Source of the DNA: Plazaster borealis
Lineage: Eukaryota > Echinodermata > Asteroidea > Forcipulatida > Labidiasteridae
Length of the DNA: 64,000 nt
Reading direction: 5' to 3'
Assembly (NCBI GenBank): GCA_021014325.1
Contig: CM037470.1
Span: 4,057,647-4,121,646 of the forward strand
Part shown: positions 57,101-59,929 of the stretch, piece after piece
Position numbering within the stretch: the first letter of the stretch is position 1
How the letters are laid out: each line of letters opens with the position of its first letter
Translations under genes and position numbers: made by a program
The notes under the pieces: generated by a model
The model's input: the letters and a program-made list of their open reading frames with translations, nothing else
Told to the model about the DNA's origin: nothing
The model's database searches: none

Positions 57101-57218
57101 CCTAACGGACCCTGACGTCGAAAAAGCCGCCGTCAAAATCCAATCCAGCTTCAAAAATCTCATGTCTAAGAAGAAGAAGACCCAGTCAGGGGATGGGGCG
57201 ACCGGCGCAGCTCAGTAG
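8950..57218 (+). CDS. SPA17: SPA17-like protein with RIIa domain, six IQ motifs and neurogranin/PCP4-type modules
   Basis: The full reading joins 8950-9103, 11201-11274, 13759-13958, 27862-28099, 42497-42862, 46131-46619, 46814-46912, 48066-48167, 53455-55512 and 57042-57218: about 1318 residues, against roughly 150 for mammalian SPA17. Order: RIIa dimerisation/docking domain (about 12-50), the SPA17-type DPAEIG..EDRYYNN segment (about 55-72), IQ motifs near 97, 126, 199, 502, 559 and 1293, with acidic VDIDL(D/T)DP segments just before those at 199, 502 and 1293. Acidic low-complexity linkers lie at 223-344, 345-490 and 575-1260. RIIa domains of this type dock on A-kinase anchoring helices in the sperm flagellum and cilia; IQ motifs bind calmodulin. 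A scaffold linking the flagellar/ciliary axis to calmodulin is inferred. The start ATG has A at -3 and G at +4. All splice sites are GT..AG and the frame is kept throughout. The exon 9 alternative ends at 50642. Confidence 0.85.
9399..9894. mobile_element. PIF/Harbinger-like MITE
   Basis: The left end GAGGTCGTTCAGACACAGTA and the right end (ACTTTAGTACGCTGTCTGAAC..GCCC) are imperfect inverted repeats. TAA flanks both sides (9396-9398, 9895-9897). Internal GGTTTTAA/TTAAAACC motifs give further self-pairing. No protein coded. Confidence 0.65.
10146..10405. mobile_element. MITE of the GGGCCCAATTTCAT family
   Basis: Ends GGGAGGCCAACTTTCATGG and CCATGAAATTGGGCC are inverted; GCTTACCG near the left pairs with CGGTAAGC near the right. 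It abuts a 5'-truncated SINE. Confidence 0.65.
10425..10785 (+). repeat. tRNA-Leu-derived SINE, 5'-truncated copy
   Basis: Matches the SINE at 16134 from just before box B (GGGCTCGAGTCCCAGTCGTG) through the body (AAAGAACCCAGTGCACTTAT) to the CGCTATATAAGAACCC tail. The box A half is missing. Confidence 0.8.
11201..11274 (+). CDS. SPA17: exon 2: SPA17 segment after RIIa
   Basis: Completes the split Glu codon and encodes QGIDPAEIGAGHEDRYYNN then RSFRK. It aligns with the DPAEWG..EDRFYNN stretch that follows RIIa in mammalian SPA17, so the join of exons 1 and 2 is secure. Acceptor TTTCAG, donor GTAAGT, ends in phase 0. Confidence 0.92.
11732..12525 (+). mobile_element. TTAA-flanked MITE, family A copy 2, with nested insertion
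   Basis: TTAA at 11728-11731 and 12526-12529. TIRs are as in the copy at 4031. About 430 bases not present in other copies interrupt it between AATGTTT and TATACTATC. Confidence 0.85.
12008..12435. mobile_element. nested insertion: TIR element followed by a long palindrome
   Basis: The first part (about 12011-12268) is bounded by TATAACACCCC and GGGGTGTTATA. The second (12270-12435) is a near-complete palindrome: CAAATATTGACTGCTTT at one end pairs with AAAGCAGTCAATATTTG at the other, and GGTTAAAACT with AGTTTTAACC further in. Confidence 0.7.
12597..12713. repeat. foldback element (diverged)
   Basis: GGGCTAGATTTCACAAGGCG at the left and ATGTGAAATCGGTCC at the right form weak inverted ends. 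It is related to the element at 52428-52578. Confidence 0.5.
12851..13023. mobile_element. foldback MITE, copy 1
   Basis: CAGGGGTTGATTTCACAAAA and its complement TTTTGTGAAATCGACCCCTG are the ends. Long internal pairing of CTAACTTAGGACTAGTCC and its complement. A shorter copy lies at 47404-47518. Confidence 0.75.
13025..13220 (-). repeat. dispersed repeat of the CCAAGGC family
   Basis: Minus-strand relative of the units at 30463-30930, sharing GCCAAGACCAGGGGCAACAG and AAAGTCTA-like segments. Confidence 0.6.
13759..13958 (+). CDS. SPA17: exon 3: two IQ motifs
   Basis: Encodes 66 full codons and ends in phase 2. The first IQ motif is AAAVTIQSSVRGHQER (about residues 92-107) and the second GAALKIQASFRGYEARKR (about 121-138), separated by a glutamate-rich spacer. 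The second is the closest to the single IQ motif of mammalian SPA17 (AAVKIQAAFRGH type). Acceptor GGTCAG, donor GTGCGT. Confidence 0.92.
15129..15232. repeat. foldback, arms about 20 bp
   Basis: ATGAGATTAGTCTTGGTTCA.. and its near complement ..GAACCAAGACTAGTATGAGA bracket about 60 bases. Confidence 0.6.
15833..16125 (+). repeat. second SINE family, copy with degraded head
   Basis: Shares box B-like GGTTCGATTCCCAG and the body and tail (GATCTCTGGCTGTGCTCTGT, GTAAGGATGATTAGC) with the better copy at 35065. Confidence 0.7.
16134..16571 (+). repeat. full-length tRNA-Leu-derived SINE
   Basis: The head (about 16138-16225) is tRNA-Leu-like: box A TGGCCGAGCGG, anticodon loop with CAA in CTCAAGC, and box B GGGTTCGAATCCC. 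The tRNA-unrelated body contains AAAGAACCCAGTGCACTTAT. It ends CGCTATATAAGAAGCC and a (TTA)n tail. The copies at 3728 and 10425 belong to it. Such SINEs are transcribed by RNA polymerase III and mobilised by a partner LINE. Confidence 0.88.
17088..17206. repeat. CAG/CAA trinucleotide microsatellite
   Basis: Interrupted (CAG)(CAA) repeats. Open frames on both strands here are Thr/Ala/Gln or Cys/Val homopolymer artefacts. Confidence 0.85.
18737..19098 (+). mobile_element. hAT-like MITE, 5'-truncated
   Basis: Shares ATTTGAACAAGCACTAAGA, CAGACTCAAAGTCAACATT and the AGCCCTG end with elements at 35425 and 39617. Confidence 0.6.
23180..23334. mobile_element. MITE of the GGGCCCAATTTCAT family, left end lost
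   Basis: Contains the family core (GCAGGATACC, CCTTATTCTTGTAAGCATA) and right end AGCTCCGTGAAATTCAGCCCC. Confidence 0.6.
25597..25780. repeat. tandem repeat, about 60-bp unit, three copies
   Basis: Unit holds GGAACATTTCAAGGGGCACC and AAGGCAAGAATAAATAGAGG. It is related to the dispersed CCAAGGC repeats elsewhere in the window. Confidence 0.7.
26187..26628. mobile_element. TTAA-flanked MITE, family C
   Basis: TTAA at 26183-26186 and 26629-26632. TIRs are AGGTAGGGTCATAGATTGG and CCAATCTATGACTCTTCCT. An open frame inside has no coding features. Confidence 0.8.
27230..27426 (-). mobile_element. TTAA MITE, family B copy 4, truncated
   Basis: Reverse relative of 2974-3331, ending CCAAAGGTATACTTTCCCT before TTAA 27427-27430. 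The left end is not recognisable. Confidence 0.65.
27431..27781. mobile_element. TTAA-flanked MITE, family D
   Basis: Starts AGGAACATTACAGAATTG directly after TTAA 27427-27430 and ends CAGTTCTGTAGCGTTCCT before TTAA 27782-27785. It shares its left TTAA with the preceding family B copy and ends 80 bp before exon 4. Confidence 0.8.
27862..28099 (+). CDS. SPA17: exon 4: acidic/IQ module of neurogranin type
   Basis: Completes a split Lys codon, then encodes a Ser/Thr/Pro/Ala-rich spacer and EEEEVDIDLDDPEVQKAAEK followed by IQATFKGFKTRK (IQ near residue 199). Neurogranin has an acidic stretch with LDDP just before its AAxKIQASFRG motif, and PCP4 has a DIDMDAPE equivalent. In those proteins the acidic part changes the calcium-binding kinetics of calmodulin. 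Acceptor TTACAG, donor GTAAGA, ends in phase 0. Confidence 0.92.
28118..28422. mobile_element. two adjacent MITEs of the GGGCCCAATTTCAT family
   Basis: The first (28118-28277) has perfect-looking ends GGGCCCAATTTCATAATGCT and ATGAAATTGGGCCC. The second (about 28275-28422) follows at once (GGGTTCAAT.. to ATGAAATAGGACCCAG). The pair begins 18 bp after the exon 4 donor. Confidence 0.75.
29249..30422. repeat. repeat zone bounded by direct repeats of about 145 bp
   Basis: Positions 29249-29402 and 30281-30422 are near-identical (GGAACAATTGGGCCCCACAA, ATAGCAGTACCCCACAA). Between them is the 29407-29880 tandem array and a related diverged part (30100-30250). Confidence 0.75.
29407..29880. repeat. 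tandem repeat, units of about 150-160 bp, three copies
   Basis: Each unit starts GGTATCCACATTC (29407, 29557, 29718), has GGTCCACGGTTGCTATCACA twice or more, and ends in a GTGTGTGTGTGGGTA run. A diverged minus-strand relative is at 48745-48960. Confidence 0.85.
30463..30930. repeat. tandem repeat of the CCAAGGC family, three units of about 165 bp
   Basis: Units start near GCAAAGGGCACTTCC (30461, 30632, 30798) and carry GGGGCACCAAGGCCAAGACC and GTGGCCTCCATGTAATT. Isolated relatives are at 36660-36780, 13025-13220, 37040-37160 and 48260-48415. Confidence 0.8.
31145..31280 (+). mobile_element. hAT-like MITE fragment
   Basis: Shares TAGCTCAAAT..GGACCAGAATTT and AAACTGTTTTTATTTGAA with the element at 39617; the right part is missing. 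Confidence 0.5.
31722..32112. mobile_element. TTAA-flanked MITE, family E copy 1
   Basis: TTAA at 31718-31721 and 32113-32116. Ends CAGTATTATAAAGGATCGG and CCAATCCTGTATAATACCT. Shares its interior with 40369-40758. Confidence 0.75.
32390..33500. repeat. tandem repeat, about 155-bp unit, about seven copies
   Basis: The phrase CCTGAGTAT recurs near 32546, 32713, 32852, 33017, 33171, 33327 and (altered) 33486. Units share CCTTGGTGCCCCTTGAG, CTCACTGAGGTGCCC and CAAGNATAAAGCATCA. Copies at 33017-33320 are nearly identical. Confidence 0.85.
34046..34120. repeat. C/A-rich low-complexity tract
   Basis: Runs of C alternating with CAACAACAACAA; the unusually C-rich stretch extends back to about 33890. 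Confidence 0.7.
34617..34809. mobile_element. MITE of the GGGCCCAATTTCAT family, well preserved
   Basis: Ends GGGCCCAATTTCATAGAGCT and its complement AACTCTATGAAATTGGGCCC. Interior contains GCAGGATACCAGTCACAAAT and GGCTGGTAACCTTATTCTGG. Good reference copy. Confidence 0.85.
35065..35385 (+). repeat. second SINE family, best copy
   Basis: tRNA-like head with GTGGCTAAAGAGC and box B GGTTCGATACC (35102-35112). Body has GATCTCTGGCTGTGCTCTGT, tail GTAAGGATGATTAGC. The copy at 15833 shares the body and tail. Confidence 0.75.
35425..36159 (+). mobile_element. hAT-like MITE with nested insertion
   Basis: Ends CAGGGCC and AGCCCTG. Compared with 39617-39992 it has an extra block at 35647-36046, flanked by direct ACATTT (35641-35646, 36047-36052). 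Confidence 0.65.
36660..36780. repeat. single unit of the CCAAGGC dispersed repeat
   Basis: TTGCAAAGGGGCACTTCCAT and GGGGCACCAAGGCCAAGACC match the 30463-30930 units. Confidence 0.65.
37040..37160. repeat. dispersed repeat related to the 155-bp tandem unit
   Basis: AACATTTCAAGAGGCACCGA and GGCAATGACCAAGGGGGCAT match the reverse complement of the 32390-33500 units. Confidence 0.55.
38129..38503 (+). mobile_element. TTAA-flanked MITE, family A copy 3 (intact)
   Basis: TTAA at 38125-38128 and 38504-38507. Left end AGGCACTGTACACGTTTGG; central palindrome ACTTCTTGCAAGAAGT. It is uninterrupted and defines the family length at about 375 bp. Confidence 0.9.
39617..39992 (+). mobile_element. hAT-like MITE, complete copy
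   Basis: CAGGGCTTGTAGCTCAAAT at the left and CAAATTCCAGCCCTG at the right: short TIR of the hAT type (CAGGG). No clear 8-bp target duplication, so the superfamily is tentative. Confidence 0.65.
40369..40758. mobile_element. TTAA-flanked MITE, family E copy 2
   Basis: TTAA at 40365-40368 and 40759-40762. TIRs AGGTATTATACAGGATCGG and AATCCTGTATAATACCT. The right TTAA is also the left TTAA of the next element. Confidence 0.85.
40763..41135 (-). mobile_element. TTAA-flanked MITE, family A copy 4 (inverted)
   Basis: Left AGGCACTGTACACGTTTGG after TTAA 40759-40762; right CCAAACGTGTACGTTGCCT before TTAA 41136-41139. The interior is the reverse complement of 38129-38503. Confidence 0.9.
41272..41467. 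mobile_element. MITE of the GGGCCCAATTTCAT family
   Basis: GGGCCCAATTTCATAAAGCT and GCTTTATGAAATTGGGCC ends; family interior present. Confidence 0.8.
42497..42862 (+). CDS. SPA17: exon 5: EPA(A/T) repeat linker
   Basis: 122 codons, phase 0 at both ends (TATTAG acceptor, GTAAAA donor). About 22 tandem 12-bp units (GAGCCAGCCGCA and variants) encode Glu-Pro-Ala-Ala/Thr repeats. The exon then ends with a non-repetitive acidic tail (ETPAEAEEKAPAQELTEEAP). The linker is predicted disordered. The open reading of the opposite strand is an artefact of the repeat. Array length is likely to vary between individuals. Confidence 0.85.
42520..42793 (+). repeat. 12-bp coding minisatellite
   Basis: GAGCCAGCCGCA-type units with GAG/GAA and GCA/ACA changes. 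Unit length is a multiple of three, so copy-number change keeps the frame. Confidence 0.9.
43170..43375. repeat. tandem triplication of a 69-bp unit
   Basis: ATTAAGCCCTGATTTGAATT starts each of three nearly identical copies ending CAGTGCTTCCACTTTTAA. Confidence 0.9.
43418..43602. mobile_element. MITE of the GGGCCCAATTTCAT family
   Basis: Left GGGTCCAGTTTCAACAGACA; right AGCAGCTCTATGAAATTTAG then CCC; family interior (GCAGGATACCAGTCAGAAAT). Confidence 0.75.
44183..44549 (-). mobile_element. TTAA MITE, family B copy 3
   Basis: Left AGGGTCTTTATACGTTTGG after TTAA 44179-44182; right CCAAACGTGTACAATCCCT before TCAA, a degraded TTAA. The interior is the reverse complement of 2363-2732. Confidence 0.8.
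46131..46619 (+). CDS. SPA17: exon 6: Glu/Ala/Pro linker and acidic/IQ module
   Basis: 163 codons, phase 0 at both ends (GCTCAG, GTAAGT). The first 130 or so residues are irregular repeats of EAEPTAEAEPAQEAE type. The last 26 are a second neurogranin/PCP4-type module: GEEEEVDIDLTDPEVQEAAK then KIQGGFR, with the IQ motif near residue 502 cut by the exon end. The second half of the motif comes from exon 7. Confidence 0.88.
46620..46813 (+). other. intron 6 (194 bp)
   Basis: GTAAGT..TACAG. The shortest intron of the gene, with a C run and T-rich acceptor region. It splits an IQ motif. Confidence 0.85.
46814..46912 (+). CDS. SPA17: exon 7: end of IQ motif and linker
   Basis: 33 codons, phase 0. 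Begins RFQANKASKED, completing KIQGGFR|RFQANK, and ends with an acidic Pro/Ala/Thr spacer. Acceptor TACAG, donor GTGAGT. Confidence 0.85.
47006..47172. mobile_element. MITE of the GGGCCCAATTTCAT family, right end lost
   Basis: Left GGGCCCCAACTTCATGAAGC with family interior; no clear right end. Confidence 0.6.
47404..47518. mobile_element. foldback MITE, copy 2
   Basis: CAGGGGCCGATTTCACAAAG and TTTTGTGAAATCGACCCCTG ends; internal CTTAGCATTGCCTAGGACTA as in 12851-13023. Confidence 0.75.
48066..48167 (+). CDS. SPA17: exon 8: IQ motif
   Basis: 34 codons, phase 0. Encodes EAATKIQAVYRGHLVRKTKE (IQ near residue 559), a canonical full IQ motif without the acidic VDIDL segment. Acceptor TTGCAG, donor GTATGA. 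Confidence 0.88.
48417..48564. mobile_element. MITE of the GGGCCCAATTTCAT family
   Basis: GGGCCCAATTTCATGGCTCT and AGAGCCATGAAAATTGGGCC ends; the short interior has GCTTACGTAAGC-type pairing, like the copy at 10146. Confidence 0.75.
49759..49910. mobile_element. MITE of the GGGCCCAATTTCAT family (diverged)
   Basis: Left AGGCCCAATTTCAAAGAAGC; interior related; right end unclear. Confidence 0.5.
50120..50315. mobile_element. MITE of the GGGCCCAATTTCAT family
   Basis: GGGTCCAATTTCATAGAGCT and AGCTCTAGGAAATTGGCCCC ends with family interior GCAGGATACCAGTCACAATT. Confidence 0.8.
50577..50642 (+). CDS. SPA17: exon 9: alternative terminal exon (short isoform)
   Basis: Acceptor GTTTAG, phase 0. Encodes SQPTEEAPEADQEPQQEEAT then E and TAA. 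The composition matches the gene's other acidic linkers and the frame follows exon 8 directly, giving a protein of about 595 residues with five IQ motifs. I see no AATAAA in the following 400 bases, so the cleavage site is unknown. Skipping this exon joins exon 8 to exon 10 in frame. Confidence 0.7.
   Translation, partial: SQPTEEAPEADQEPQQEEATE
51326..51583. mobile_element. MITE of the GGGCCCAATTTCAT family (long variant)
   Basis: GGGCCCAGTTTCATGGAGCA and AGCACTATAAAATTTGCCCC ends; inner sequence differs and itself contains a second AGTTTCCATTTCATAGCG-like segment. Confidence 0.6.
52428..52578. mobile_element. foldback MITE
   Basis: AGGGGCCAATTTCACAAAGA and CTTTGTGAAATCTAGCCC ends; related to 12597-12713. 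It abuts the next MITE. Confidence 0.65.
52580..52773. mobile_element. MITE of the GGGCCCAATTTCAT family
   Basis: GGGCCTAATTTCATAGAGCT and AGCTCTATGAAATTTGACCT ends; typical interior. Confidence 0.8.
53455..55512 (+). CDS. SPA17: exon 10: giant acidic linker exon (686 codons)
   Basis: Acceptor CCCTAG and donor GTAGGA keep phase 0; without splicing the frame would run on to a TAA at 55549-55551. The product is rich in Glu, Ala, Val, Thr and Pro and low in aromatic residues, with PAE and EEA repeats: a long disordered, strongly acidic chain. The last third becomes Lys/Glu-rich with EKVEAEESDKGKDEGSEK. A 33-residue stretch is tandemly duplicated (DNA about 54202-54399). No domain recognised. 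It lengthens the spacing between the IQ motif of exon 8 and the C-terminal module. Confidence 0.88.
54202..54399 (+). repeat. 99-bp in-frame tandem duplication in exon 10
   Basis: CCTGCTGAGGCAACAGAAGA and GAAGCCAGTACAGTAGAA recur one 99-bp period apart (33 codons), with a few changes and a small insertion. Confidence 0.75.
56239..56269 (+). other. hammerhead-ribozyme-like core in a probable retroelement 3' end
   Basis: CTGACGA (fits CUGANGA), a 6-bp stem GACTAG/CTAGTC with a 6-base loop, then GAAAC. One extra T lies between CTGACGA and the stem, so the fold is imperfect. Such motifs occur in Penelope-like elements. The surrounding 56270-56570 has short hairpins such as CTGCGGCAGTAGAAT. Confidence 0.35.
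56745..56985. repeat. imperfect tandem duplication, about 135-bp spacing
   Basis: GGCTGTTGAAATCTTG, CAGGAAACRTTTACTTCTTG and CCCACAAAC-AAAGCTCTACA occur twice in the same order and orientation. Confidence 0.75.
57042..57218 (+). CDS. SPA17: exon 11: PCP4/PEP-19-like C-terminal module
   Basis: 58 codons and TAG (57216-57218). Encodes EEEEEVDIDLTDPDVEKAAV then KIQSSFKNLMSKKKK and a short Ser/Gly/Ala tail. PCP4 also places a DIDMDAPE-type acidic segment before AAVAIQSQFRKF..KKK and ends a few residues later, so this exon alone looks like PCP4. The IQ lacks the Arg-Gly pair, as PCP4 does. Acceptor TCTCAG, phase 0 after exon 10; it would also fit in frame directly after exon 8. Confidence 0.92.
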   Translation, partial: VNNKPVADKKPEEEEEVDIDLTDPDVEKAAVKIQSSFKNLMSKKKKTQSGDGATGAAQ

Positions 57219-57244
57219 TGACTCTAGCTACAGGCGGTCAAAAT

Positions 57245-57748
57245 GATTTGGAGGTCTTGAAATATAGTAATATATATATATTCATCAAGGTTTTTTTTAA
57301 ATTTAGATCAATGCAGTGAGTTTAAATGAGTATTTAACCTAAAAGCAATATCACGTGGTGGTGTACACAATTACCTGAGATGCTTAAGCAGAACAAGTAG
57401 CTAAGCACAACCAAATTTTTGCTTAGTTTGTGAACTTTGAAGGTTATTGTGTACACCTCCCTTAAATTTGTAGTACAATTTTTACAGGGTTTTCATAACA
57501 AAACGCTGGTATTTTTCCTCTCTTCGTGGTGTTGGTCAGTCAGTACAATTTTTTAATTACAGTAGATTGCTGTTGGTATCGTTAATCAATAGATTGACAC
57601 TTTTTACTGACATTTTTGTTCACCTCATCAAGTTAATTGCAACTTTACTCAAAAACAAATATAAACAAAAGTAAAATGAAAGTGGGGGTATTTAATTCCC
57701 CAAGGAGAGTTGACGGTCGACAAAAAAATATTTCAAGACCTCCAAATC
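57245..57748. repeat. 21-bp perfect inverted repeat bracketing about 460 bp
   Basis: 57245-57265 (GATTTGGAGGTCTTG..) is the exact reverse complement of 57728-57748. The arms lie inside the 3' UTR, and the second ends 19 bases before the first poly(A) signal. Confidence 0.85.
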
Positions 57749-57767
57749 AGATTTTCTATGCACTTTA

Positions 57768-57773
57768 AATAAA
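57768..57773 (+). terminator. poly(A) signal AATAAA, proximal
   Basis: First AATAAA, 550 bases after the stop of exon 11. Confidence 0.5.
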
Positions 57774-58246
57774 AACGTTCATTTTTACAAAGGAAAACAA
57801 AATGTTGTTATTTGGGTTTATTTTGGAACTGCTAGAGGTATTCAACATCAAGATCAGTTTAAAAATTCCTTTTTACAAACGAACATAACAAGTACCTTTC
57901 TCGGACACCCTGGGTTAATATTTAACCCATGGTTAATCCATTTTGAAAATATGCTAAAAGTTTCTGCTACTTTCAGAATCATCACACTATTGTGTCTTCA
58001 GTTGATTTCAGACATTTAACAAAATTTCAGAAATGCAATAAATTCTGTCGGGTTTGGGTACCTTCAACTTAATTGTTCTTCGAAATCTAGTTTTGTCATA
58101 TTAATTTTTTAGTTTTCAACAAAGCTATTTATTCGATGATTTATTTTGTACATGGTAAGTTATTCTTAACGTCCTTCACATTATACTTATCATCTCTAAT
58201 CAGGTACTTTGTACAATCTATATACGAGTAATGTTGTAAAGTCTGA

Positions 58247-58252
58247 AATAAA
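58247..58252 (+). terminator. poly(A) signal AATAAA, distal
   Basis: AATAAA overlapping the TA target site of the next MITE. Confidence 0.5.
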
Positions 58253-58254
58253 TA

Positions 58255-58488
58255 GACTTGTGGACAAGTCGTTTATGTTTGTTGCGGTGATAGTCGAGTC
58301 GCAGCAGCTCTTCTAGATGGAAGACTGCTCTCGCGAGATCACTGCTACCACGAGAGGCTGCTGGCTACTGGCAGTTGTCTCGCGGTGGCCAGCAGTCTCG
58401 CGAGAACATCGCCCGTGTCTCGAGAATCGCGGAGAGAGTCGGAACGCTATCATTACGACAAACATTTAACGACTTGTCCACAAGTCTA
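58255..58488. mobile_element. TA-flanked MITE with two TCTCGCGAGA palindromes
   Basis: Ends GACTTGTGGACAAGTCGTT and AACGACTTGTCCACAAGTC are perfect inverted repeats, flanked by TA. Much more GC-rich than its surroundings. TCTCGCGAGA occurs at 58329-58338 and 58396-58405, with further CTCGCG and CTCGAGA variants. Target TA fits a Tc1/mariner-type MITE. Confidence 0.8.
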
Positions 58489-59038
58489 AAAATAAAAAGC
58501 ACAGTGTTTTTCTTCTTCTCGGGGAGGGGTTGGGGGATGGATTGAGCGGGCAATGTAAAAAAAAAACTTTCAACCAATCAGAGAGCTCTTTAAATGAGTC
58601 ACGGGATGTTCTGACCAATTGAATTCACTCTTAGAAGTTTCAAATCAGCAGGTTGTGGTTTGACGAAATTAACACAACAGAGTTTTCAAAACTTGCTTTT
58701 TATAAAAAAAAACACGTTTTGATTTGAACTGTTTATCAGAAATACACTAAAAGTTCTGTTGATAAAAAATAAATTAAAAAACTACACAACAAAATGCACT
58801 CATTATAAATCATTGTTGTAAAATGAAACCATATACTGTACTTAGATTTGTTTTTCTTCTGTGGATACAAAATTCTCTAGTTTTACAAAAACAGTACATG
58901 TACAGAAAGAGAGTTGTGCTGTTGACAGTTGTACATATTTAATCGTTAACGATATTGTAGAAATTAAACAATATTTTACTCTTTACGTTTTTAATTACAA
59001 TTTCAATTAGCTGTGGTTTACTTTACCCAAAGCCTTAA

Positions 59039-59401
59039 AAGCAGTTTATTTTTGGTAATTACTCCACAAGTTAATGACCATAAAAACTTACTTGGTAAAG
59101 AGCACTGGGGAGCTGTTGTTAGAAACGACCCCTTTGAAGTAGTGTAGTTTTAGAGAAAGAGGTAAAATGTTTTACCCCAAAATTTGAATCTGGGAAAGGC
59201 TTCAAGCATGAAGCCTTGCTCAGGCATCTGAAATCACACAGTTCAATGCAACAAGGGTGGGGTTTTTTTCTTTCATTATTTTCTTGCAACTTCGATGACC
59301 AATTGAGCCACAATTTTCACAGGTTTGTTATTTATGCGTATGTCTGGATACACCAAGTGAGGATACTGGTCTTTGACAATTACCAAAAGTATACCCTGCC
59401 T
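59039..59401 (-). mobile_element. TTAA-flanked MITE, family A copy 5 (diverged)
   Basis: TTAA at 59035-59038 and 59402-59405. Interior matches family A in reverse (CTTGCAACTTCGATGACCAA, ACTGGTCTTTGACAATTACC). Central palindrome lost. Confidence 0.75.
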
Positions 59402-59929
59402 TTAACCAAGAGAAGGTTGGACGAGCAAAAGAAAAAATTGCTGTTTACTTCTACAACTGAAAAGAACCAAGCAGATGAGTTTCAGTTATTATTCTTTTGA
59501 TTTAATTATCATTTTTAAGTGAAAGAAAAGAGACAGACTGTTTTGAAACAAACGTACACACCTTTCAGACTCATTAAAATGCTTTCGTTGTAAAATCCTG
59601 CAAAAGCAAAGGAACAATTTGTGAGCCGCCTTTAAACCTTGCACACCATTTTCAGTTCATGAAATTCAGTCAACTTTGTGAAGGTGTACATGTCAGACAA
59701 TGTTGTTCTTATTTTTATCCAATCACCCGTGGTTCAAGCAAAAGTTTCTTATTTTATAAACCAAGACTACTTATCACAGAACAAACAAAAGTTTGTTTAT
59801 TTTCATTTGTGTTATTTTATATTTTATATTCCATTATAATTTGATGGTAATAAAATACTGAGTTTGTTCACATTTTGCTAAAATTGAGAATTTATTTCAA
59901 ATTTCGGGCCTAAAATTGGAAAAATCCAT

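Larger units (their letters stand above)
57219..58253 (+). other. 3' untranslated region
   Basis: AT-rich, no coding. Two AATAAA signals at 57768-57773 and 58247-58252. A 21-bp perfect inverted repeat starts GATTTGGAGG at 57245 and has its complement at 57728-57748. Confidence 0.65.
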
